DNA of 61,123 nt, from NCBI RefSeq assembly GCF_030272615.1, contig NC_081411.1, forward strand, positions 37,014,517-37,075,639, in the 5' to 3' direction. The position numbers were made by a program, and so were the translations under genes. The first letter of the stretch is position 1. Every line of letters begins with the position of its first letter. Positions 45,834 to 57,980 of this stretch are shown piece after piece. Below the pieces are notes generated by a model. The model ran no database searches and had not been told where the DNA came from. It saw only the letters and a program-made list of their open reading frames with translations. The stretch is from Cryptomeria japonica. Taxonomy: Eukaryota; Streptophyta; Pinopsida; Cupressales; Cupressaceae.

Positions 45834-48800
45834 ATGGCATCTAATTCTACCACTTCTGATCAACACGAGAGGGAGTCTACAAGCACTTCTCAAGGATCTG
45901 CACCCTCCCCACATGCTTCTGTAAACTCATCGTCCCGATGCTTGTTTTCATCCTGCTTTGACTGGGTTTTCTCGTTTATTCCATGGCGTTCAGTTCAATC
46001 CAATTCCATAACATCTTCTTCTACTACTGATCTAATACCAGAGAACAGGGATATGGATGCTTTTGAGGGAATTACATCATCTGCATCTATTTCTACCTCT
46101 TATCGTATACCGGAAAGAGAAGTTATGGGTGCTTCAGAGGGAATCGTACCATCTGCATCTGCATCTACCACTGGTCCTACATCAGGGAGCGAAAGTGAGG
46201 TTATGGGTGTATCTACATCTACCACTGGTCTCATATCAGGGGGTGAGAGTGGGGTTGTGGGTGCATCTATATCTGCAACTGGTACTTTACCAGAGAGCGA
46301 GAGCGAGATTATGGGTGCTTTCGAGGGAATCACGCCATCTGCATCTACTTCGACCACTGAACGTATACCAGAGAACGAGGATATGGGTGCTTTTGAGGAA
46401 ATCGCGCCACCGCTATCCACTTTTGCTTCAACACTCAGTAAAAAGCCGTGTTACGATGTATTCATCAATCATCGTGGACCAGATGTCAAACAGACACTAG
46501 CTAGCAGTATCTACAATATCCTCGACAACATGGGTGTGACAGCTTTTTTGGATTCAGAGGAGTTGGAATATGGCGACTTCTTACCTACAACATTACAAGC
46601 AGCAATGCGCAGTGCCTTGCTTCATGTAGCAATTTTTTCTCCAAATTATGCAAAATCAGCCTGGTGTTTGGCAGAACTGTCTTTTATGCTTAAAACTGGT
46701 GCCAAAATTCTTCCTATTTTTTACAATGTAAACCCCACTGATCTCAGATGGGTAGCTCAAGGAAAAGGAGTGTATGTTGATGCCTTCCTGCAGTATGAAA
46801 ATAAGCGTAGATACAGCCCAGAAAAACTGGCGGAGTGGAAAAAGGCACTCCACGACGTCTCATTTTACACAGGTGGAATCATCGACAATAATGAGTAAGC
46901 ACTGCACATTCTGCTCCCATGTTTTAATTCTTTTTCATATCTATGCATTTATCTTTGGTATAATCACTAGTTAGTAATTTGAATGTTCAAAGTTTTGTGC
47001 ATCAAGTGATGAGGCGAGGGTGCTGAAGAATATTGCGAGTTGTGTTTTGAAAGTAAAACAAGACGTGCCGTTGGTGGTTGCAAAACATCCAGTCGGTCTC
47101 AAAGAAACAGTTCAAGATTTTGAGATGACTATGCTCCAATCTGCTGAACGTGACCAAGGTATACAAATTGTGGGAGTTTGGGGGATGGGTGGATCCGGCA
47201 AAACCACCCTTATAAAAGAGATTTACAATAAGATATCTTCTTCGATGGAGAGGTCCAGTTTTCTATTTGATGTTCGAGATGCGGCAGCCAAAGGCATGTT
47301 ACATGACAAGCAAAAGAAGCTCCTCAGAGATCTTGGCGCCCGAGGAGTGGAATTTGATAACATTGAAGAAGGTATAGGAGTACTTTCAAGGCATTTGAGA
47401 TATGTTAGGGTTTTGATTGTTCTCGATGATGTGGATCATGTGGAGCAGCTGGATGCTCTATTGCCCACCAAAGGCAGTCTTGGAAGAGGGAGTCTCATCA
47501 TTGTTATCACAAGGGACATAGACATTCTTAAATCTTGGGGGATCTCTTCGGTATATAAAATGAAAGCATTGGATCCGAAGCATGCAGAGCAACTATTTTG
47601 TTGGCATGCATTCTTACAAGCCTATCCACTGAACGGATTTGATGAACTTGTTCAAAAGTTCTTAATAGAATGCAACGGGTTACCTCTGTCTCTTAAGGTA
47701 TTTGGAGGACAGCTATATGGGGAGTCCCGCAAAGAGTTCTGGGAGTTGCAGCTGGATAAGATATCAAGAATATTGCCTGGTGATATCATACAAAGGCTCA
47801 AAGTAAGTTATGATACCCTTGACAGTGAAGAGAAAGGGATGTTTCTTGACACTGCATGTTTTTTCATTGGAGAAGAGAGTAGATTGGCAATTGAAGTATG
47901 GGGTGGATTGAGGTGGAGTGGTTTGCGCAGTTGGGAAAGGCTGCTGCATAAATGTTTGGTTGAGATTGATGATAGCAATCGTATAAGAATGCATGACCAT
48001 TTAAGAGATCTGGGAAGAGAGATTGCCAATCAACAATCACCTTACCGACTTTGGTTTCCCCAACAAATCATTGATGTTCAAGATAAAGAAGAGGTAATTA
48101 TTTTATTTTCTAAAAGTTGCCTCAATAAGCAATTTTTCATTAGTTGATGAAAACGAAGCCCCTTTCGCTTGTTGAATGTTTGTGTCCATGAAGTTTTACT
48201 GATTTTAGAGCTAAATGGCTGTCGAAGATGACAGTCTGGCTAGCTAGACCCTCTTTGCAGTCAAATAGCCTAAACAACTTACATATTTGCTCATATATTA
48301 TGCTTTTGAACAGAAAACAAATTTATTTTCATCTCAGTGCCGGCTGTATCATCTAGGTTTTCATTTTGTGTTTGCCCCTTTTCTCAGAAAAGAATTGGTG
48401 TTCAAGGAATAAAGGCCACTACAACTCAAATACTGTGGACTTCTTATGTGGTTTGTTTTCCTGCGTCTTTTGTTTCTCTACTTCAGTCTAATAATTTTAA
48501 TCGTTTGTAGAAGATTTTGGCTATATTTTTTCAATTTAATTCAATTTTATTATCTGAATATTTTTTGTTTTTATATTCAGGAAGATGGAAAGCCCTTTCC
48601 AGTTATGGCCGAAGTAACTGGTGAGGTTGATGACTTTCGTTGTTGCTCTGCGGACGGGGAACTCATGGTTAATACAAATAGAGGAATTTGGCCGCTCGCA
48701 CCCTCTTTTGTTGGACTAAAATTTTTTGTTATCAAAGGAGATTATTTTAATCAAGTAATGGGCCAAGTATCAAGCGAGCTGCTCTGGCTTCGCTGGTTCG

Positions 48801-50760
48801 AAATTGGGCAGCGAAATCTTCCATCAGGGCTTTCATTGAAGAAGTTGAGGGTTTTAGAAATTTTTGAAGGAAAGTCAGGGAAAAATCACTTAGAAGAGCT
48901 TTGGGGGGAGACAGATGGCGAGGTAAGTATCGTCCGTTTCACTTGATTTAAATCTATATATTTCAAATTTGTATCTGCTAGATGCTTTATGTTTCTCTAC
49001 TCTGAAATGTGTGCTGCAGGCACCTGAGTTAAGAGAATTGCTTATTTCTGAATGCCACAAATTCAGAGGTTTTCCAAAGTCAATAGGAGGTCTCAAGAAT
49101 TTGAAAAGAATAGTAATCATAGAGAGCTTCGAAATAAGCAGCCTCCCTGAAGAATTTTGTCTCCTCCATTCGCTGGAATACCTGGTTTTATTTCGCTGCA
49201 GAAGGCTATCATCACTGCCCAGCAATTTCGGCAATTTGAGAAATCTGCGGCATCTAAGTTTGTGCTATTGCGGGAAGATGAGAAAGTTACCGGTTTCTTT
49301 AAAAAATCTCAGGCTCCTGGAATATCTCAATTTAGCGGGGTGTAGTCAACTCACATTTACATCAGAGGATTTGAACATTCTGGAAAACATGACAAAGCTT
49401 GAGTTTTTCAGCCTTTATCGGTGCAAGCAATTGGAAGAGTTGCCTCGCCACATTACAAATCAAGCTTCCTTGAGGGAGCTCAATTTAAATGTTCCTAGTT
49501 TAAGGGAGCTACCGGATGACATCGGCCAACTCAGCAGGTTGAAAGAGATGAGCATAGCAAGCGTGTTGTTGACAAGCTTGCCGGTCTCTCTTGGAGATTT
49601 GTCTTCCCTGGCTAATCTTTCAATTCAAGGTTGTCCTAAACTGGAATGTCTACCAGACTCTGTGGGGAACCTTAGTCTCTTAAAGGAATTAGAGATAGAA
49701 AAATCAGGAGTGAAATTTCTACCAAAATCATTTGGGCAACTGAATAACCTTCAAAGATTGTACATATCAAATTGCCCAATCAGGGATTTGGATTTTACGG
49801 CGGGGTCATCACCTTTTGCATTTGGTAACCTGATGCAGATATATCTAGCGAGAACAGAATTGTGCAGGATTTCAATTTCTGAAGACTGTTGCCCCCGCTT
49901 GGAAAGTCTCACTGTTAAAACTAATCCTCATTTAAGGGAGATCGGAGCTCTGCCAGGGACGCTCAAGTCATTATCATTGGAGGAGTGTGGAATGCTGAAG
50001 AACATTCCGAGTTTTGCTCAATTAACTTCTCTCCAAACTTTTGAACTAAGATCTTGCTACCAAATTGAGAAAGTTCAAGGTTTAGAAAATTGGACAAAGT
50101 TGGTAAGCTTGACAGTAGACACCCGCTGGGAGGTGCGCGGTATTGAAAGCTTGAAACACATGGAGAAACTATGGAAGCTGCATCTCAGGGCAAACAGGGG
50201 ATCAGCTATTGAACGTTGCATTCAAACGGTACAGGTAATAATAGTTTATAGGAGTAATATCATCTAATTATTTTCCCCTGATTGAGCATTTAACTGATTA
50301 GTGTACAAAAAATTTGCAGAAATGGCCAGATGAAATACAAATATGTTCGTGGGCAGTTCCTGATGCGGCCTCACTTGTAGACTCCTTACTCTCTCCGAAT
50401 TTTGTGTCCATTGACTCTTTGTCTAACCAGAAAATTCAGTCCAGGCCAAAATTGGTGCAGAGGTGCCCCTCCACAGGAGATGCCATTATGCTCTGTTTTG
50501 TTATAAATTGTGTTTCTTCACATATGATGTTCTGTGAGTCTGGATCACAACTAGTAGATTTGTCTGAGGGAAGATGGGTATGGATAGGTGTCTTTACACG
50601 ACGTTGCAGTTCCAGCTGGTTTGCTACTGAATTCTCAATTGAAGGGTACGGAGGAGAGCGTGAAGAGGAGGATGAAGTGGAGAAAGGTTTGGTTGTCAGA
50701 GGGGAAGAGCAAAGAATAGTAGAGGCATTTCACAGCTTATTACCACTTTTACAAAGTTGA
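45834..50760 (+). CDS. TIR-NBS-LRR (TNL) immune receptor, six exons, intact
   Basis: Exons 45834-46894, 47007-48093, 48388-48450, 48581-48922, 49020-50234 and 50320-50760 join in frame with GT..AG introns of 112, 294, 130, 97 and 85 bp, giving 1,402 residues. Residues 1-203 are a Ser/Thr/Glu-rich extension with a repeated MGAFEGITPSAS-like unit. The TIR spans about 204-350 (CYDVFINHRGPD; WCLAEL with the putative NADase glutamate at 281). NB-ARC: P-loop GMGGSGKTT (about 413-421), LIVLDDVD, GLPLSLK and MHD (682-684). The LRRs (about 740-1256, many LxxLxxLxL units) lead to a C-terminal domain (SEGRWVWIGVF, ending FHSLLPLLQS). TNLs sense pathogen effectors and trigger defence in the cytoplasm or nucleus; TIRs are NAD-cleaving. 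The 63-bp exon 3 is the least certain (phase 0, so it could be skipped). No lesion is seen. Confidence 0.9.
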
Positions 50761-53700
50761 AAACCAAACAAAAGCAAAATTTTCCTCCTGAAGATTTACA
50801 ATAGAGCATCATTTCTCCCAAAGTAGGTCGTCATAATTTGGTTGCTTTTGTGTTGGGAGTTCTTATTATCTAAATCAAAGAATGGAGGAGTTGAGCATCT
50901 TAATTTTGGGCCTCCCAAAATTTTGTGGTAATTTTAAATTATTCTAAATTTTTGACAGCAATTTATTTGTAAAATTTCTTGCTTATGATTACAGTTTTGG
51001 CATCAATATGCTTTCTTTTTGTTGAAGTGTTCAAAATGGTCTACCAAATTGTGCACCAAGTTATGTTTTACATATGTGCTGATGTGGCTTAACATGATCT
51101 GTTACTGTTCTCGAGAATAGATTTCATTAAGTTATTGATATTGGTGGTCATCAATGACAATCACAACTACTAGTGCTATATTATTAAAAATATTAGACAT
51201 TAAATCAACAAACCTTGAAGCTTCTATTGGACATGCTCAACTACCCTAATTTTTATACGGAAGTATTGTTAAAATTTTCAAAGAGACTTTTTTTCAATGT
51301 AGAACTCAAGAAGCAACAAACTCTAAGAGAAGAGCACTAGTAATCGTACACCCTAACTTTGTGTTTCTAAAAAATCGACATAATAATATCGAAAACATCT
51401 AAATTTTTAGCCCATATATTATATATTACATAGAGTTTTCAACAACACCTATCTCACGTCATAAACAATCTTCTTCTTAGCTGGTAAACATTCTTCTTCC
51501 ACCCGCATATAGACTTATTTTATATTTTTAAATGATCGCCGACAACATGTTTAGAGCATTCACGGATGAGAACAAGAGACACAAAGCGTCATGTTCTTGC
51601 CGAGAGTTAGAAATGTGGATAGTAGCGGATAAAAGGAAATGTATGGGCGGTAGAGGGGAGCTAGAGAAGGTTAGTGTACATGCTAAGTATATGTTATTGT
51701 TTTAGTGAAACAATAGGTAATGGTTTGTCGTATTGAAAATCAATTTACTAATAAAAAAACTAATAATGATAATTGTTTTGACAATAGAAAGTTTTGATAA
51801 CTTCATAAAATATTCATACATAAACATATATGTTTCTGTGTTCTATATCTCCATGTTGTAGAAGAAGTACTGTGCACACTTAATGTGGTGCATTTAGAAT
51901 ATTAAAAATCCTATTTGGATTTTCTTCATGATTTAAAGAAATGTAATTGATAATGAAACTTTGCGCCTTTTAAAAGAGCTCTATGTTGCTTTATTCTATA
52001 ATGGGAGATTACTATTGCAGAAATTCAGTGTAGCTGAGATTTAATGTCGTGAATGGCAATAAGTGCAGCGTGAATTGAAGCCTATGCCTTTTGATTCAAG
52101 ATCCAAGAAAGGGAAAATAAAACATATCTAGGTTCGAAGACATACAATGTTTGTTAAAACCATGGAAATGGAGAAAATATCTATCTTATCAGACGATCAA
52201 ATGTTTTCTTATAGTTATAAATAAAGAAATTGTGGATACTCTATAGTTGCCCGATTTTACATGAATGAGACCCCCATCTATTTTTCTTGGTCCGATCCAG
52301 ATTTATTTACTAGTTGTACCCATGCTAGAGTATGAAACGGGTCAGAGTATGGGCATAGTTACTCCATCATCCAACCAAGTCAATATGGAGCCCTAGGGCA
52401 AGGTGGGTGGGAGGAGGTAAAATAGTAGTTAGCTTCTCCAAGCGATAATGCTTGCTGCTTCAAAGAAAATCCAAGTATAAATGCTCATTTATGTCCCTTT
52501 AAGTAGAAAAACTATGTGCAATTAAAGTTAAAAACTATAGTATCAGAAGCAGGTATGGGTAGACTCGAAATGGCATACACTTCTCGAAACGATAATGGAA
52601 ACATGTCCGAATTCCAAAAATGAATTTGTAGATTTGAAATATGGTTTTATTAATCTTACTAAGTGTAACAGTTTCAAGAAAATGGGTTACTTGCATCAAC
52701 AAATTCATGTCTCACATTAAGCTGGGAACCAACTTGGCCATGTTTTGTAGGGCAAATCCAATTCTCAAATAACTATTGGTGACGAATCAATATATTTTAG
52801 AGAGCATATTTTTATGTTTTCAGTATCAGCTTGCCAAAGTTTACAAAGGACAGATGTAATGCTTTTTCTATTACTATAATCGATAGCTCACAGTGAACAA
52901 TTTTAGGAACATTGTGTTATGTGACAACAAAAATTGCAGCCATGCAAATAGATATACTTATTTTTTCAAGAAGATGGACTATTGAAAGAAGCAAAAGAAA
53001 AAAAACTGAAATTGATATCCATAATTTACCATTTCGTATTTTATTTTATTTTTAAATAATAAAATGGAAGCTTTTCTGACATTTGAATGATTTCCCCCCC
53101 CCATTTTTTAGCGTGAAAGCTCACTGCATAGGCCAATCGAGTGTTAAAGAATTTCAAAAAATAAACAGAGTTTTTAAAATTTCATTGGGCAGGACTGTGG
53201 CTGCACATAAAAATAATACAGAGTCAATTGGTTTCTCTTGTTTATAAATTTCATCTAGAAGCTCATACAAATTAAATAGGAACGAATTAAGGCGTGGCAG
53301 ACAAATGAAACGACATGTTGAGGGCATCGGACAACGAAAAGGTGGGCACATGGCATATAAGGATGACTTAATTTTTACATTTGGCATTAATTTTATGTAT
53401 ATGTGGCTTCTCTTTGGCACATGCTTATGATTACAAATAGAACGATTGATCTTCCCCAAATTGCATTACAAAATAGAGAATATGATTGTCATTGCAACAT
53501 GCCAAAGAAGTTTTGAGGCCTACCGAGTTGTTTTTTGAAAAGCACTAAGCCTGAGCCTAACACCCAAACAGAGCATCAGGCCTCTTCTCTGCACAGAAGA
53601 AACATATTTTATCATCAGGAAAAATGGAAAACAGGTGTGATTTTTCACAATTTCGGTTTCAGTATTGACGGTTTTGCACACTATTACCATGTTCTAGTCC

Positions 53701-54200
53701 ACTTGTTTTGATCTGTTTCAAATCTTCCTAATTTTAGGTTTTCTCCTTGTATGATTTCTGAATTTAGAAAATCATATTTTTCTCTCATGTACATGACACA
53801 TGGGTAGACAAGAGTATGTCCATTTAGAAAAAGGGTGAAACTTTGCAGCGATGAAATAGGAATGGCTCATGACTTTTATAAACGTAGGTCAAACCCTTAA
53901 TTTTTTCTATTTCAGTTTTTTGTAAATTTCTAGATAATCGATGAGATCAATTAAGTACCCAAAACAATTTATTTTTAGAAAAGAGCTTCAAATTTTCAAG
54001 TGTTTAACTTAACGTAGATTATGAAACTTCCAGCTTAGCCGATATATTGTCGGGATTTAAGCGGTGTATTTCCCCAGTCACCACGATTGTCTAGAGCAAC
54101 TGGTGATTCATCCTATTGGAGAGCTTTGTCACAGCCAAGGTGGTATTTTTTTGAGGTGTGGCAGGGATAACTTTAAGAAACTACCCCTCAGGCAACTATG
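50761..54200. other. Intergenic DNA downstream of the TNL gene
   Basis: No gene recognised on either strand; AT-rich with scattered short ORFs (for example 53154-53459 minus) that have no domain-like content. The TNL 3' UTR should begin here, but I see no clear poly(A) signal. Confidence 0.5.
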
Positions 54201-54540
54201 TAAAATCCTGGTGAATCAGACATTATTTTCGGGAGAAATTTTTCATATGGATGGCGAATTTTTTTTTCAAAATAGGGCAAAAAATTATTTTGTATTGGCG
54301 ATTTTTTTCTAGGGTACGAAAATTCCATAAATTTCTGGTGAATTATACCTTGTTCTATGGGGAAAACATATATTGTAGGAGGCGAATAATTTTTGTTAAA
54401 AGGACCAAATATATAATTGTATGGGCGAAAAAGTTTACTCCGAAGGAAAAATTATTTAAATGTATTGGCAATTTTTATCCACACTTTGAAAATTATTGTG
54501 GAAAAATATATAATTTATTGGCGATTTCATGAATTCATTG
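54201..54540. repeat. Degenerate 43-bp tandem array
   Basis: The core ggYgaat/ggcga followed by T-rich sequence starts at 54210, 54253, 54297, 54337, 54381, 54424, 54467 and about 54520, giving spacings 43, 44, 40, 44, 43, 43 and 53. The units share ttggcga..ttttt..ggaaaa. Sequence divergence between units is high, so this is an old array. The ORFs across it are by-products. Confidence 0.75.
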
Positions 54541-55139
54541 CCATTAATAGACAAGACACATCACATCACATCAGTACATCACATTGAGTCCAGACTCTGC
54601 ACGATGTATCAATAAGTGTGGTCTCTTTGACACGTGAAGGGTGACACATACCTAAAATCCATCAATGATTTTAAACCATTCGATGATTGTAGATCAATGG
54701 CTGAAGTTTTATTTCGGCCCAATTTTTTGAAGAGAACATAGCTCACCAGAAAGTGCCCTGAATGGAGTTGGATTCAATAGACACGTATCAAATGTCACGA
54801 ATCACGATCGATAATTTCAGTCATTTAATATATATCTATTCACTTACTACAATCCACTTTGTCCCCACGACTTCCAATGTGGTACTGGTTTATAGCTGTT
54901 TCCAATTTCGCACACTCGTGCATTTATGGGAAAGATTTGCAGAGATATGAAAGATTTAAAAAAATTTCAAGCAATTAGTACGGTTAGAGAAGTAATTATT
55001 ACAATCAAGAGCTCTATTTATATACGATCTTTGCTTCTTTCATCTTCAATTAGCCTTTGCCATTTGGTAGATAAATTGTCTGAGCTCACAATATTTAAAT
55101 TCTTCCTTTGGTTTAGGTTTAATTTGTTAATCTGTTTTC
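54541..55139. other. Non-coding stretch
   Basis: No gene seen; a short tandem of cacatcacatcagta occurs near 54560-54590. The open frame on the plus strand extends back to 54926, but its first 70 codons look hydrophobic and low in information. Confidence 0.4.
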
Positions 55140-55623
55140 TCAATATCGACACTCCCATCCGTTTGAGAAGCATTTCTGCAGAGGACCAAAGGGCCTTTCT
55201 GGGCTCCATTAAGGACCAAACCCTCCAATTAGTCTGCAAGGAGGTCAGGTCGTTCACCAATGAGGCTGTGCGGATGGTGTTGGGCATAGAGTTTTTGCGA
55301 AAGGAAAATAGATACCGTGTTAACACGGACATTACATCTTGGTTCTTAGCGTCTCTTCTGGACCTCGGAGGAGACAAGGTGGATACGCTGATGCTGTTGA
55401 GGAAGGTTTTTAAGCAAGACTTCATTGGAGACAACATTACTATTGTCGTCCTTGCAGAAGTAGGGGTGGGGATCCCTTGGGCGAGTGAATTATCCAAGAT
55501 TATCCTCCCTGACCAAATAGTGCCAGTGGCCAGGCAACTGTTTCTCTTGAACCTAAATGCGAAGCACTTGATGTGTCACAAGAAATGGGCACGGATTGGT
55601 AGGGACTTCCTCCGGAAATGGTT
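55140..55623 (+). CDS. Unrecognised ORF, truncated by the assembly gap
   Basis: The open frame (from ATG 54926, protein-like from about 55140) reads about 160 codons into the N gap. Composition is that of a soluble helical protein: SISAEDQRAFLGSI, QLVCKEVRSFTNEAVRMV, ITSWFLASLLDLGGDKVD, QLFLLNLNAKHLMCHKKW. No motif is recognised. It could be an exon of a host gene or part of a transposon protein. The 3' end is lost in the gap, and the sequence after the gap is tandem repeat rather than a continuation. The overlapping minus-strand ORF (55018-55497) is taken to be its shadow. Confidence 0.45.
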
Positions 55624-56123
55624 NNNNNNNNNNNNNNNNNNNNNNNNNNNNNNNNNNNNNNNNNNNNNNNNNNNNNNNNNNNNNNNNNNNNNNNNNNNNN
55701 NNNNNNNNNNNNNNNNNNNNNNNNNNNNNNNNNNNNNNNNNNNNNNNNNNNNNNNNNNNNNNNNNNNNNNNNNNNNNNNNNNNNNNNNNNNNNNNNNNNN
55801 NNNNNNNNNNNNNNNNNNNNNNNNNNNNNNNNNNNNNNNNNNNNNNNNNNNNNNNNNNNNNNNNNNNNNNNNNNNNNNNNNNNNNNNNNNNNNNNNNNNN
55901 NNNNNNNNNNNNNNNNNNNNNNNNNNNNNNNNNNNNNNNNNNNNNNNNNNNNNNNNNNNNNNNNNNNNNNNNNNNNNNNNNNNNNNNNNNNNNNNNNNNN
56001 NNNNNNNNNNNNNNNNNNNNNNNNNNNNNNNNNNNNNNNNNNNNNNNNNNNNNNNNNNNNNNNNNNNNNNNNNNNNNNNNNNNNNNNNNNNNNNNNNNNN
56101 NNNNNNNNNNNNNNNNNNNNNNN
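55624..56123. other. Assembly gap (500 Ns)
   Basis: Exactly 500 Ns, the conventional size for a gap of unknown length. ORFs that bridge it are meaningless. Confidence 0.99.
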
Positions 56124-57240
56124 GAAACCCGACCATCTAGATGCACTTGCATAGATGGTTAATTCCCATGACAAGAAGAACAAAAGATGCACTATTTTGC
56201 CACCTTTCACTGACGGTTTTTTATGCGATAGAAAAAATATAACCACAAGAAAATGAAATCGAGTTGTCCAAAATCAAGAGGGGAACTTTTAGGAAGTGAC
56301 AACATGACCCCATAGGTTCAAATAGATCATCCATAAGTGCCATGGTCTCCGAGTTATGTGATGTCAAAGTTTGATAATTTTTTTCACTTTGAGTGCTCAA
56401 GGGAAAACATCGCTACAAGGTGGCTCAAAATGATCAGACATCTTGGGGAGAAAGAAAAGGGCACACCTACCATAAAATTGACCACCTAGATGTACTCGCG
56501 CTGATGGTTAGTTCCCTCAACGAGCAAAACAAAAGATGCACTATTTTGCCACCTCTCACTGATGGTTTTTGATACGACAGAAAATATCTCACCACAAGAA
56601 AATAGAATTGAGTTTTCCTAAACCGAGAGAGGATTTTTTGGGCAGAGACAACATGACCCCATAGGTTCAAATAGATCATCCATAAGTGCCATGGTTTCCA
56701 AGTTACGCGACGTCGAACTTTGACCATTTTTTTCCACTTCGAGCGCTCAAGGGAAAACGTCGCTATGAGGTGGCTTAGAACAATCAGATGTCTTAGGGAG
56801 CAAGAAAAGGGCACACCTAGCATAAAAAAGACCACCTAGACACGCTCATGCTGACGGTTTTTGATGATTTTTGGTGTGACAAAAAAAATCTCACCACAAG
56901 AAAAGGGATTCGATTTGTCTAAAACCGAGAGGGCATTTTTAGGCAGCGACAACATGACCCCATAGGTTCATAGGGATTGTCCATAAGTACCATGGTCTTC
57001 AAGTTATATGATGTCAAAGTTTGACCATTTTTCTACTTTGAGCGCTCAAGGGAAAATGTCGCTACTAGGTGGCTCAAAACAATTGGACATCTTGGGGAGG
57101 GAGAGAAGGGAACACCTAGCATAAATTTGACCACTCGGACATGCTTGCACTGACGGTTCATTCCCACGATAAGTAGAATGAAAGATGCACTATTTTGCCA
57201 CCTCTCACTGACAACTTTTTATGATTTTTGACGAAAAAAG
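56124..57240. repeat. Tandem repeat with a unit of about 350 bp, three to four copies, entering the gap
   Basis: Anchors recur: gatgcactattttgcc near 56186, 56535 and 57184, and aacatgaccccataggttca near 56301, 56650 and 56951. Periods are about 349 bp, then about 301 bp where the third unit has lost about 50 bp. Units start with gaccacctagatg and carry gagcgctcaagggaaaa. No coding capacity is evident; a minus-strand ORF at 56467-56835 is probably fortuitous. Confidence 0.88.
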
Positions 57241-57980
57241 AGATAATTGGTTTGATTTGATGTTAAAATGATTTCTTCAACTCTTCTTTTGTAGGAGATT
57301 TGGATGAATAGGTGTGTCTCTTACCCTAAGGCTGATTTATTTTGGAATAAAATTTAAATGAAAACCTTACCCAAGCTGCCTCAACCTTAGATAAATTTCA
57401 AATCTTCTTTGTGTGCTCAGATCTTGTCTTAATTGGTTCTTGAAATGATGAACTTCGCTCCATAAGCATGAGTTTATGAAATAATAACTTCACTCCAATC
57501 TCTTCATGCATGAAGGACTCAAAGAAAATTCACTCAATCAAAATTCATGATATCAACATTACCGGTGTCGATACTTGGGTATACATGATATGAGCATTAG
57601 ATAGTTTAAAAGTATACACCATATGAGTTACAAGTAATGAACAAATTGGATCACATTTCAAGACATATACATAATGAAAAAGTTTGATCACATTTAAATA
57701 GCAAATAACTAAGTTTCAAGAATATCAAGTTTCATATATATCAATGAACAAATTGGATTGAATATCAAGTTTCATATATATCAAAATGAACAATAATTGT
57801 GTACATATAAAAAATGGCATAGATGCCAAATCAATAATAGTTACAAAAATGTGGCATGTGCCATGTCTGTCAAAATTGATATATACATATACAAATGTCG
57901 AATATATAAAAAAATTGGTCCTTAAATGACCACAACTATAACTATATGTCTCTATCAATATCTATGATTGTGGCGGATCA
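57241..57980. other. AT-rich intergenic DNA
   Basis: No gene seen. It contains a 40-bp direct duplication (gaatatcaagtttcatatat from 57720 and 57760). Confidence 0.5.

Noticed and set aside
46100-46420. Minus-strand ORF opposite the TNL exon 1 repeats
   Set aside because: A mirror of the repetitive coding sequence; the plus strand has a start, splice sites and a TIR domain in frame.
53154-53459. 101-codon minus-strand ORF downstream of the TNL
   Set aside because: Isolated, biased composition, no motif and no splice or promoter context.
55500-56246. Several long ORFs on both strands across 55500-56246
   Set aside because: They consist almost entirely of Ns.
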